Origin: Zooshikella harenae
GTDB lineage: Bacteria; Pseudomonadota; Gammaproteobacteria; Pseudomonadales; Zooshikellaceae
Direction: 5' to 3'
DNA: 64,000 nt
NCBI RefSeq assembly: GCF_018837975.1
Contig: NZ_JAGSOY010000002.1
Location: forward strand, 124,001-188,000
Both the position numbers and the translations under genes were made by a program. The notes under the pieces are model-generated. The model saw nothing but the letters and a program-made list of their open reading frames with translations, was not told where the DNA came from and searched no databases. Positions 19,163 to 26,778 of this stretch are shown here, piece after piece (within the stretch, counting starts at the first letter, position 1; the number at the start of each line of letters is the position of its first letter).

Positions 19163-19787
19163 GTATTACCAGGCCATCAATGCTGTCTTTCGTAAACTAA
19201 GAGCGGCATCGCCTATTAAATTCAGGTCTGCTTTTCCAACACAAGATGATATTGAAGTGGCGAAGTCGCTATGGCTTGACATGCTTAAAGAATATACACC
19301 TGAGCGAATCGTCAATGCGGCAGACCTTGCTATTCGTCATACTGAATTCTTTCCTGATCTTAAAGAGATTCTTCATTACTGCAGGCTGCGCTATGACGAG
19401 CTTGGCCTAAAGCAGCCCCTAGCAGCTTATTATGAAGCCTGTAATGTTACGGAGTTTTCACCAGACTACTGCTGGTCTCATCCTGCTGTTTATTTAGCTG
19501 CTAAAGCGACGGGTTGGATGGTACTTCGTACTGAAGAACAGCGAATAGCTTACCCCCTATTCAAGCGCAACTATGAGCAGTTATGTCAACGGCTGTTGGA
19601 TGGTGAGTCACTTGATGCACCTATTGCTCTGGCCTTAGAGCATAAAAGGTCCTCAATCCAAGAGGTTGTTGAAAAACAGTCAAATAAGCAGCTTCAAGCG
19701 GCAATGCAGGCTCAAGGTATTAACCCTAAAGGGGGAAGAGCCACTTTTCTTGCGCTGCGATCCAAACTTAAAAAATCTTCAGATTAA
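19059..19787 (+). CDS. Lambda P-type replicative helicase loader-like protein
   Basis: 242 aa. Residues about 38-185 follow the lambda replication protein P pattern: an INxVFxxL start (INAVFRKL), a Trp-containing helix (KSLWLDMLKEY), VNAADLAIRHTEFFPDLKEILHYCR, then YYEACN, PDYCWSHPAVYLAA. Lambda P captures DnaB helicase and delivers it to the origin. The C-terminal 50 residues are Gln- and Lys-rich. The only reasonable start in frame is a GTG at 19059 (GGAAG upstream), deep inside the DnaT-like gene; the first 35 residues are low-complexity. It is followed 32 bases later by mrp. I infer a chromosomal helicase loader of phage origin; the alternative is a prophage remnant. Confidence 0.78.
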   Translation: MKDGKTLINQQLKNLQTTAGPTNSASKAASSDLTKYYQAINAVFRKLRAASPIKFRSAFPTQDDIEVAKSLWLDMLKEYTPERIVNAADLAIRHTEFFPDLKEILHYCRLRYDELGLKQPLAAYYEACNVTEFSPDYCWSHPAVYLAAKATGWMVLRTEEQRIAYPLFKRNYEQLCQRLLDGESLDAPIALALEHKRSSIQEVVEKQSNKQLQAAMQAQGINPKGGRATFLALRSKLKKSSD

Positions 19788-19819
19788 TCTTTTCAGCGTC
19801 CTTTTTGGTGGGAGTAAGT

Positions 19820-20914
19820 ATGACCCAGCGCAGACACCAACATGTTGAATCGTTGGTAGAGCAATCATTACAGTCACACCTGGATATTCCTCTAAAAGCC
19901 CATGAAGTTATCAGACACATTAATATCAATGGTAGCCATGTCGATATTACGATCGACTTAAACTTTCCTGCAAATGATATTAAAAAGGTACTAGAAGCAT
20001 CGCTCCAGCAAGCTCTTCTCGCGCTTCCAGATGTATCAACTGTGAGTGCAGAGGTTAATTGGACGGTACCTAATTTTCCTCGTTTAACGCAGATACCTGC
20101 TTTGCAGCAGGTCAAAAATATTATTGCTGTTGCATCAGGTAAAGGTGGTGTAGGTAAATCAACTACAGCTGCAAACCTAGCGCTGGCACTTGCACAAGAA
20201 GGTGCTCAAGTGGGGGTGCTTGATGCGGACATCTATGGACCCAGTCAAGGGATGATGCTTGGGGTTGCTGAAGATGCTCGCCCTGAAACCGCTGAAGATA
20301 AATACTTCAAGCCGTTGATTGCCCATGACATTCAAGTGATGTCGATGGCATTTTTGGTCACGGATAAAACGCCCATGGTTTGGCGTGGGCCAATGGTTAG
20401 TGGTGCATTACAACAGCTGTTACAGCAAACACTGTGGCATTCGTTGGATTACCTTATTATTGATATGCCACCTGGTACTGGCGATATTCAACTGACGTTG
20501 GCTCAGAAAGTACCCGTGACGGCTGCGGTTATGGTCACTACACCACAGGATATTGCTTTGCTTGATGTTTGCAAAGGGATTGAGATGTTCCATAAAGTGA
20601 AAATCCCTGTAGCCGGTATTGTAGAAAATATGGCCATGCACGTGTGTAGTCAATGTGGTCATATAGAGCCAATATTTGGTGAAGGTGGTGGGGTCCAGTT
20701 AGCGGATGAATATCATGTTCCGTTACTAGGTTCTTTGCCGCTTGATTTAAAAATTCGCCAGCAAACCGATAGTGGTACACCAACAGTGCTTGCTGAGCCA
20801 GAAAGTCAGATTGCTGAACGCTATCGAGTTATGGCAAGAAATATGGCGGTACAGCTTGGTAAAATCACAGAGTCAATGTCATCTGGACCTACGATCTCTA
20901 TTGCTGATGATTAA
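19820..20914 (+). CDS. apbC: Iron-sulfur cluster carrier ATPase Mrp/ApbC
   Basis: A P-loop ATPase of the ParA/MinD superfamily that carries 4Fe-4S clusters to target proteins. The ATG at 19820 has a good ribosome-binding site (GGGAG) and gives 364 aa; an in-frame TTG at 19805 is less likely. Seen: the N-terminal MIP18/DUF59-type domain (about 1-80), the deviant Walker A GKGGVGKS (107-114) with its signature Lys, DADIYGPSQG, IDMPPGTGD (Walker B region), and the cluster-binding CSQC near the C-terminus. Clients here could include RnfB/C and Nth. Adjacent to dcd as in Pseudomonas. Confidence 0.95.
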   Translation: MTQRRHQHVESLVEQSLQSHLDIPLKAHEVIRHININGSHVDITIDLNFPANDIKKVLEASLQQALLALPDVSTVSAEVNWTVPNFPRLTQIPALQQVKNIIAVASGKGGVGKSTTAANLALALAQEGAQVGVLDADIYGPSQGMMLGVAEDARPETAEDKYFKPLIAHDIQVMSMAFLVTDKTPMVWRGPMVSGALQQLLQQTLWHSLDYLIIDMPPGTGDIQLTLAQKVPVTAAVMVTTPQDIALLDVCKGIEMFHKVKIPVAGIVENMAMHVCSQCGHIEPIFGEGGGVQLADEYHVPLLGSLPLDLKIRQQTDSGTPTVLAEPESQIAERYRVMARNMAVQLGKITESMSSGPTISIADD

Positions 20915-20996
20915 TCATAAACGTGGTGTTATGAGTTTTAGCTAGGTGCCCTTAATATGTTATTGATGATTTACGATTTTTTCTGGAGTAGACAAC

Positions 20997-21581
20997 ATGA
21001 GACTGTGTGATCGTGATATTGAAGCATTGATGGAACAAGGGGCTATTGTTATCGATCCTCAGCCACCATTGACTCGCATAAATGGTGTAAGTGTTGATTT
21101 AACGCTAGGTAATAGCTTTCGGGTATTTAATGACCATGCGGCACCTTATATTGATCTAAGTGGTCCCAGAGAAGACATGGATCGAGTATTAGATTCAATC
21201 ATGAGTAAGGAAATTATTCTGGATGATGACGATTCCTTTTTCTTACACCCAGGTGAGTTAGCGCTTGCAGTTACTAAAGAGTCAGTGACTTTACCTGATA
21301 ACATCGTTGGTTGGCTTGACGGTCGTTCATCTCTTGCCCGCTTAGGTCTGATGGTGCATGTTACTGCACATCGAATTGACCCAGGTTGGAGTGGTCAGAT
21401 TGTTCTGGAGTTTTTTAATGGTGGGAAGTTACCACTGGGTTTAAAGCCCAATATGACAATTGGAGCTATTAATTTCGAAACGATGACGGGTTCAGCACTA
21501 CGTCCCTACAATAAGAGACAAGATGCTAAATACCGCAATCAGTCAAGCGCAATAGCCAGTCGAATTAGTCGTGACAGTTAA
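20997..21581 (+). CDS. dcd: dCTP deaminase
   Basis: Converts dCTP to dUTP, the main route to dTTP in gammaproteobacteria. A trimeric enzyme of the dUTPase fold. 194 aa versus 193 in E. coli. Seen: [14 protein letters not shown], the substrate loop GRSSLARLG (109-117), [16 protein letters not shown] with catalytic Glu138, and the C-terminal [13 protein letters not shown] that closes over the active site. The start is ATG with TGGAG 8 bases upstream. Confidence 0.97.
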   Translation: MRLCDRDIEALMEQGAIVIDPQPPLTRINGVSVDLTLGNSFRVFNDHAAPYIDLSGPREDMDRVLDSIMSKEIILDDDDSFFLHPGELALAVTKESVTLPDNIVGWLDGRSSLARLGLMVHVTAHRIDPGWSGQIVLEFFNGGKLPLGLKPNMTIGAINFETMTGSALRPYNKRQDAKYRNQSSAIASRISRDS

Positions 21582-21587
21582 ATAAAC

Positions 21588-21662
21588 TTGCTGAATGCCG
21601 AATTTAGTTTGACATATTATACTTTTCATCATGATGGATTAATGAACGGCATTTTTCAGCAG
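21588..21662. repeat. Long-loop inverted repeat after dcd
   Basis: TGCTGAATGCCG (21589-21600) pairs with CGGCATTTTTCAGCA (21647-21661) apart from a three-base bulge; the loop is 46 bases. It could be the dcd 3'-end structure. Confidence 0.35.
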
Positions 21663-21731
21663 GGTGGGGAATTTGTGCTTTAGTTATAGTATAGAATTTT
21701 AGTTTTTACTATAAAGGCTGGAGTTTTACCC

Positions 21732-22604
21732 TTGAGTCTTCAAAGCACTAAAGCATTTTGTGGGTTATTTATCGCCTTTCGCTGTACACTGACGTTGCTG
21801 CTTGGTCGTAAACACCGCTTATTTTCTGGCTTTTTTTATGGAGTCCTTATTTTAATTGTAGGGCTTTTTTCTTTATTGCTTTCCCCTCTAAGTGTGGCGG
21901 CAGAAAAAAAAGAAATGCCCCGAGTACTTTATGTCAGTGATCCCTGGCCACCTTATATTCTTGGTGATATTGGGCGTCCAGCCACTGGCGGTGTCGCGGT
22001 GAATTTTGCAAGAGAGTTGCTGAAACGTCTTGGCTTTCAAATGGATACAATGCTTTATCCTTGGGAAGAGTGTTTAAGGATGATCCATGAGCATACAGCT
22101 GACATTGTTTTTCCTCTCATTCAGACCCCTGAGCGATCTGGATATATGACATTTAGCCAGACGGTTTTTATATCTCATGATCGAGTGTGGTATTTGAGGC
22201 AACGTGGTGAACCTGTTCAATGGCAATTAATGAGTGATTTGTATCCATATCGACTGGCAACGATACGTGGTTATAGCCATGGGGTGGATATGGATAAAGC
22301 CATAGAAGAAAATAAGTTTAAAGAAGTTTTTTATGGTGCAGATCACTTGGAAAATATTGCTAAACTTATGAATAATGAAGTTGATCTAATGATTTCTGAT
22401 GAACAGGTAATGCAGGATATTATTCGTCGACATCCTAAGTGGCGAGACAAATTTAGTTTTGCAAGAAAAGCGATTAGTAAAAGTCAATATAAAATAGCCT
22501 TTTCCAAGGGATCAAAATTAAGTTCGCGTATAGATGACATTAACTTAGAAATAAAGCGTATGCGTTCAGATGGTAGTTTGCGAAAAATATTTTCAAATTA
22601 TTAA
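21732..22604 (+). CDS. Orphan periplasmic solute-binding protein, family 3
   Basis: 290 aa. After a long N-terminus with a signal helix (about 33-57, ending SVAAEKK) comes a family 3 extracellular solute-binding fold: VLYVSDPWPPY at the first strand, GVAVNFARELLKRLGF, LYPWEECLRMI, TADIVFPLIQTPERSGYMTFSQ, and a C-terminal SKGSKLSSRIDDIN helix. Proteins of this subfamily often stand alone and need not be amino-acid transporters. The start is TTG with GGAG nearby; no ATG lies before the mature region, so the exact start is uncertain. No permease or ATPase gene is adjacent. Ligand unknown. Confidence 0.8.
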   Translation: MSLQSTKAFCGLFIAFRCTLTLLLGRKHRLFSGFFYGVLILIVGLFSLLLSPLSVAAEKKEMPRVLYVSDPWPPYILGDIGRPATGGVAVNFARELLKRLGFQMDTMLYPWEECLRMIHEHTADIVFPLIQTPERSGYMTFSQTVFISHDRVWYLRQRGEPVQWQLMSDLYPYRLATIRGYSHGVDMDKAIEENKFKEVFYGADHLENIAKLMNNEVDLMISDEQVMQDIIRRHPKWRDKFSFARKAISKSQYKIAFSKGSKLSSRIDDINLEIKRMRSDGSLRKIFSNY

Positions 22605-22758
22605 GTTCTGATGATCGCAATCAATATCATAGTATGTTTGCTTGGTCATACTTATTTGTAAAGATAAATTAAAGGACATAGATAAGTCTGAGCGAGTATA
22701 GTCTCGAAAGCTAGGTTATACATTTAAAAGAAATAGCCATCAGGAATAGGGCATTGTC

Positions 22759-23274
22759 ATGTTGGAATCGTCAATTATTGAAAATAATACGCGAGATGTA
22801 TTTCAGGGACAAAAAGCATCTGACTTAATGACAACGCAGATTTTGACTGCACATTATGATTGGTCTGTGAATCAGCTGGCTGATTTTTTAGTGGATCATC
22901 AAATCTCTGGAGCTCCAGTCATTGATGAATCTGGCAAGCTATTAGGTGTTGTAACGCTAACGGATTTAGTTCGTAATGCCAGCTTGCAGTCTGATGAGTC
23001 TCCCATCCGAGATTCAAGTTTCTATCAGGCACTAGATAATTATAGGCTGTCCAGTGAAGAGCGTAATGCATTTCGCGTGACGGCCGATGACTCAACACTT
23101 GTCGCAGATATTATGACACCGTTGGTATATGAAGTTGAGCCTAATACACCCCTTGTGCAAGTTGCTGACGCAATGGTTCGAGGACAGATCCATCGTGTTT
23201 TGGTGACAAATAATAAGGAAGTTGTAGGAATTATTTCTGTCTTGGATTTGTTAAAAGCCGCTATTTTATTATAG
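22759..23274 (+). CDS. Protein with two CBS domains
   Basis: 171 aa. Two CBS domains in tandem: the first at about 20-75 (ASDLMTTQILTAHYDWSVNQLADFL to GVVTLTDLVRN), the second at about 115-170 (VADIMTPLVYEVEPNTPLVQVADAM to GIISVLDLLKA). Such Bateman pairs bind adenine nucleotides and act as energy or ligand sensors. There is no attached enzyme or channel domain, so the output partner is unknown. The ATG at 22759 gives an N-terminal tail of 18 residues. It probably stands as a single gene; convergent with the repeat protein downstream. Confidence 0.88.
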   Translation: MLESSIIENNTRDVFQGQKASDLMTTQILTAHYDWSVNQLADFLVDHQISGAPVIDESGKLLGVVTLTDLVRNASLQSDESPIRDSSFYQALDNYRLSSEERNAFRVTADDSTLVADIMTPLVYEVEPNTPLVQVADAMVRGQIHRVLVTNNKEVVGIISVLDLLKAAILL

Positions 23275-23587
23275 TATTTTAATGATACGGCAATATTATA
23301 CATCTTATTGTTGTGGTTGTTATTGCTAAACATGCAGTAACTGTTTAGCCCTCATGTATTCCTTATACACTGCGGTCCTCCGTGCAGTGCTTCCTTGCTC
23401 TTACAAAAAACCACTATTTTTAGAGATACCCTTATATACAGAAACAAATTGTCATAGTTTTTTATTTAATGAATTTTCTTTGCTGGGTTATTTTAAGTAT
23501 TATGCTGTTTATTTGCAAAATAACTAAAGCTTATTGGTCTATAAGATAGCACGCTAACATAGCGTGCATCTTTATGAGTGGGCCTTT
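23275..23587. other. Convergent intergenic region
   Basis: About 310 AT-rich bases between the CBS gene and the repeat-protein gene. It holds two hairpins: CACTGC/GCAGTG (23368-23389) and the stronger one at 23549-23567. No gene seen. Confidence 0.45.
23549..23567. terminator. 8-bp perfect hairpin between convergent genes
   Basis: GCACGCTA, 3-base loop, TAGCGTGC. It lies 20 bases beyond the stop of the minus-strand repeat-protein gene. No clear T-run on either side. Confidence 0.4.
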
Positions 23588-24805
23588 TTAGTATGTTCCA
23601 TAATAAGTGCTAAAAAAGTCGGTAAGATAACCCTGGCCTGACATCATATTAATTTGTGCCCGGTACTGTAAGCCTCTCTTGAGGCTAATAAAGACACGAG
23701 CATCTTGTTGACTAACTTTGATTATTAAATAGCCATTTCGGGTGTTATCGATAGCTGCCCTAAACAGCTTAAGGTAACGATTAGGCTGATTGAATGAGTC
23801 AACAGATGCGGTGAGTGTTTGCTGTAACTGTGGTATATAGATAGAAATATGTTGTCCTACCATTAGCTGTTGAAGTGCACTGGTATTAACATTGAGGTAG
23901 GCAACAGGATTATTTTGAGTATAACTAAATAGATCTGCTTGCCACACGGAAATTACAGGTTGAGTTGGTTGGGTAGGACTATCGTCGTTGACTAAGCTAA
24001 TTACCCCTTGTTTGGTAACATGGCTTAGTCTGGCTTCGAAAGTACCCTCACTACATTTTATTGTAACGTAAGTTTCAATCTCATTAGTGACTATTGTAAT
24101 AAATTCTTCATCATTCGCTTCAGAAAACTTGCCTTGCCAAATCGTCAAATTACCTGGCTGTAGCTCACGATGAGTTAATGTGGCCAGCAGTGTTTTATTT
24201 GTGTTAGGGAGTGTAATCTGTAGACGCCAGCCAAGTTGTAGTCTATTAAACACACTGGTATCTGCATTAACTGAGTAATCACCCTTTGCATTTGGTTCTG
24301 AACTCACTTGCCAAATTTTAAGGGTAGGGTGTTCGGACTCTTGAGTGTTTTGAATTAAATCATCTTCGCTAATGATTAGCCCTTTTCCTGTTGAGTTATT
24401 TATTTGTATCTCGTAGCTGCCTTCATGAGTAAATAAGTTAATACGTGTACTTTTTGATGTGGTTATTAGGCTGGCTGTACCACTGTGTGTTTGGTCAATG
24501 ATATTAGCTTGCCAGGTTGTGATACTCCCACCGCTTTGCTCATATTCTGTGAGTTGTAAAGTAAGTTGCTTATTTGGGAATGGTAATTTAAGTTGTGTAC
24601 CTACTACTAGCTGCTTAAGCACATCAATATAAGCTGTGATAAAAATAGCTGGGGATCCATTAGGGGCTGTTCCATAGGTGGAATCTTGCCTTAACTGCCA
24701 TAAATTTATAGCATTTTCATTGGCACTAACGGTTGATATATTGAGGGAAATAAGTAAGCTGATAAAGAATGCAGTGAATGCTGAAGTAAATGCAGGTGTT
24801 TTCAC
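23588..24805 (-). CDS. Secreted protein of three tandem ~115-residue beta-rich repeats
   Basis: The frame opens at a GTG at 24874, but a second GTG at 24805 has GGGAG six bases upstream and yields a classic signal peptide (KTPAFTSAF, hydrophobic core, VSA cleavage), so I start there: 405 aa. The mature part is three diverged copies of one unit at about 33-149, 161-270 and 294-395. Each begins with xxxWQ, then a VN or similar strand, LxxLxxGxxLxIxLP, a central WQ or similar, and closes with GxYExxIN..GQG. The pattern recalls the beta-rich N-terminal prodomains of some bacterial zinc metalloproteases, but no HExxH peptidase motif is present. Function unknown; an inhibitor or binding protein is possible. 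Confidence 0.75.
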   Translation of the reverse strand: MKTPAFTSAFTAFFISLLISLNISTVSANENAINLWQLRQDSTYGTAPNGSPAIFITAYIDVLKQLVVGTQLKLPFPNKQLTLQLTEYEQSGGSITTWQANIIDQTHSGTASLITTSKSTRINLFTHEGSYEIQINNSTGKGLIISEDDLIQNTQESEHPTLKIWQVSSEPNAKGDYSVNADTSVFNRLQLGWRLQITLPNTNKTLLATLTHRELQPGNLTIWQGKFSEANDEEFITIVTNEIETYVTIKCSEGTFEARLSHVTKQGVISLVNDDSPTQPTQPVISVWQADLFSYTQNNPVAYLNVNTSALQQLMVGQHISIYIPQLQQTLTASVDSFNQPNRYLKLFRAAIDNTRNGYLIIKVSQQDARVFISLKRGLQYRAQINMMSGQGYLTDFFSTYYGTY

Positions 24806-25289
24806 CTGAAGCTCCCTAAAGAATAAACAGTCGAAACAAGAGAGCAGTTTTGCTGATGGAATTCTTCTGATCACTTTCCTGAATATTAAATGTCATGCAT
24901 TTAATGCCAGGCTAATTATATAGCTGCAGCAAAGACATAGTATGCCCAAATTACAAGCAATGACTCAAAGCCCGTTGAAGCCATCCAGAAAAACTACTTC
25001 TATGATGCACTTGAATAAACGCAACGATAGCATGGATAAAGACTTGGTCGCAACTTAATTGCTTTATGTGTCAAAAAATATTCTTTATTTGAGTTGCTGT
25101 GAATATTGTGTTTTTTTGACTACAACAATAGTTGTATATTGCATCGTTTAAGTATCTATAAACAGCAAATTGTATAGAAGTGATAAAAAATTGAAAAATA
25201 AAAATGTCGAGGATGCTGAAGCGGAAAGAGGATGGTAAGCAGTAAAAAAATGGGGGCTTGGATAAGTAACAGGATGCAATATGTTTAGC
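24806..25289. other. Intergenic region dapD to the repeat-protein gene
   Basis: About 480 AT-rich bases. A minus-strand frame of 77 codons (25071-25304) is Phe/Ser/Ile-rich, runs into the palindrome below and looks spurious. A TATAAT on the minus strand (plus 24915-24920) might serve the repeat-protein gene but lacks a -35. Confidence 0.4.
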
Positions 25290-25327
25290 AAATGCCAATG
25301 ACATAATTAATTATGTCATTGGCATTT
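25290..25327 (-). terminator. 38-bp perfect palindrome just after dapD
   Basis: Arms of 19 bases starting AAATGCCAATGACATAATT, with no unpaired loop. It begins 5 bases beyond the dapD stop, where a terminator is expected. The T-run on the minus strand is short (TTT), so it may act as a terminator, an mRNA-end stabiliser, or both. Confidence 0.7.
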
Positions 25328-25332
25328 TGATA

Positions 25333-26370
25333 TTAATTATGCGCGTGTAACTCTTCATTTAGTGCAATAGCACTACGATTGGTTTTACACTCAAGGGCTC
25401 CTGTTAGGGAGTTACGGCGGAATAATAGATCTGATTGGCCTGCAAGTTCTCTTGCTTTGACTACCTTCACGGGTTGGTTATTTTCATCTAGCACCTGTAC
25501 TTTGGCACCAGCAGTAATATAGAGTCCCGCTTCAATTGTGCAGCGATCTCCCAAAGGAATACCCACACCAGCATTAGCCCCTATAAGGCACTGCTCACCT
25601 ATGGCAATAACGATGTCGTTGCCACCTGAAAGTGTACCCATAGTACTACAACCACCACCAAGGTCGCTTGCTTCGCCAATGATAACACCAGCTGAAATTC
25701 GTCCCTCAACCATGCTTTTACCGACAGTACCTGCATTGAAGTTAACAAAGCCTTCATGCATTACTGTGGTACCTTCTCCTAAATAAGCGCCTAAACGAAC
25801 TCTTGCCGTATCAGCAATTCTTACCCCTTTAGGTACAACATAGTCGGTCATTTTAGGAAATTTATCTACGGAGAAAACGTGCAGTTGCTGACCAGTCAAT
25901 CGTGCTTTTAATTGGGATTCAGCAAGGTCTGCCAAGTCAATGGCACCTTGGTTTGTCCACGCGACATTGGGTAAAAGTGTAAAAATACCACTTAAATTTG
26001 TACCATGGGGTTTAACAAGGCGATGGGAGAGTAAATGGAGTTTTAAATAAGCTTCAGGGGTTGAAGATGGTGCTGCATCATTTTCCAGTAACGTTAACAC
26101 TAGTGGTTGCTTTGCGTCTATCAGTTGTTCGATGAAAGCTACATGCAATTCTGTTGCGTCATCTGTTAATGATTGAGCAAGTTGTTTTAACTGCTCTTGT
26201 GTAACTTCAATGGCTGTGTTGCCTTTTTCATAGTTAACAATGGCACTGACTTGCTCTATAAGTCGTGAGGAAGGGTGTAAAATAGGACTTGGATAATAGA
26301 CTTCTAGCCATTCATCTCGACTATTTTTAGAACCAATACCGAGGGCTAAACTAAAAAAATTTTTACTCAT
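25333..26370 (-). CDS. dapD: 2,3,4,5-tetrahydropyridine-2,6-dicarboxylate N-succinyltransferase (long form)
   Basis: Transfers succinyl from succinyl-CoA to tetrahydrodipicolinate in the lysine/DAP pathway; the product is later processed by DapE (7547). 345 aa, the long Pseudomonas-type form rather than the 274-aa enteric form. Seen: an N-terminal alpha/beta domain, then a left-handed beta-helix of hexapeptide repeats (VRIADTARVRLGAYLGEGT, VIIGEASDLGGGCSTMGTLSGG, IGANAGVGIPLGDRCTIEAG). It lies 15 bases after the yffB-like gene, so co-transcribed. The 38-bp palindrome ends the unit. Confidence 0.96.
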   Translation of the reverse strand: MSKNFFSLALGIGSKNSRDEWLEVYYPSPILHPSSRLIEQVSAIVNYEKGNTAIEVTQEQLKQLAQSLTDDATELHVAFIEQLIDAKQPLVLTLLENDAAPSSTPEAYLKLHLLSHRLVKPHGTNLSGIFTLLPNVAWTNQGAIDLADLAESQLKARLTGQQLHVFSVDKFPKMTDYVVPKGVRIADTARVRLGAYLGEGTTVMHEGFVNFNAGTVGKSMVEGRISAGVIIGEASDLGGGCSTMGTLSGGNDIVIAIGEQCLIGANAGVGIPLGDRCTIEAGLYITAGAKVQVLDENNQPVKVVKARELAGQSDLLFRRNSLTGALECKTNRSAIALNEELHAHN

Positions 26371-26385
26371 GAGTACTTCTCGTCA

Positions 26386-26736
26386 TTAATTTTTAAGTAA
26401 AATCTGTTGGTAGTTTGTTTCTCTGAAACCAATTAAACGCTGGCGACCTGTGTCAAGAATTGGGCGTTTAATTAATGTTGGATGAGCAGCAAGTAGCTCT
26501 ATAATCGAGGTTTCATTTACGGTGTTTTTGGTATCTTCGGGTAATTGACGCCATGTTGTACCCCGTTTATTAAGTACTTTTTCCCAACCTAGTTCAGCGC
26601 ACCAGGCATGAACCTGCTCTGTTGTGAGTCCCTGACGTCGGAAGTCGTGGAAAGTATAGATTATATTATTAGCGTCAAGCCATTTACGCGCTTTACGTAT
26701 CGTATCACACTGACTTATGCCGAATAGGGTAATCAT
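26386..26736 (-). CDS. ArsC/Spx-family reductase-like protein (YffB type)
   Basis: 116 aa thioredoxin-fold protein of the ArsC/Spx group. Seen: FGISQCDTIRKARKWL (single N-terminal Cys at residue 10), the conserved RGTTWRQLP, and IKRPILDTG (cis-Pro and product-binding region). YffB-type members bind glutathione; true arsenate reduction is doubtful, and I do not call it arsC. Neighbouring dapD as in Pseudomonas. Starts 42 bases after glnD on the minus strand. Confidence 0.9.
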   Translation of the reverse strand: MITLFGISQCDTIRKARKWLDANNIIYTFHDFRRQGLTTEQVHAWCAELGWEKVLNKRGTTWRQLPEDTKNTVNETSIIELLAAHPTLIKRPILDTGRQRLIGFRETNYQQILLKN

Positions 26737-26778
26737 TAGACTAAAACTCTCCGCTCATCGTATTTTGCATCAAATTGA

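Noticed and set aside
21609-21637. TTGACA after dcd as a promoter for the binding-protein gene
   Set aside because: At 16-18 bases spacing there is no -10-like hexamer (TGATGG).
24806-24874. Upstream GTG start for the three-repeat protein
   Set aside because: The GTG at 24805 has GGGAG at proper spacing and gives a clean signal peptide; the longer form would bury it behind 23 residues.
25071-25304. 77-codon minus-strand frame near the 38-bp palindrome
   Set aside because: Its first codons lie in the dapD terminator palindrome, and the sequence is low-complexity Phe/Ser/Ile.
26386-26736. Arsenate reductase ArsC
   Set aside because: The sequence fits the YffB branch of the ArsC/Spx fold and lies beside dapD, with no ars genes.
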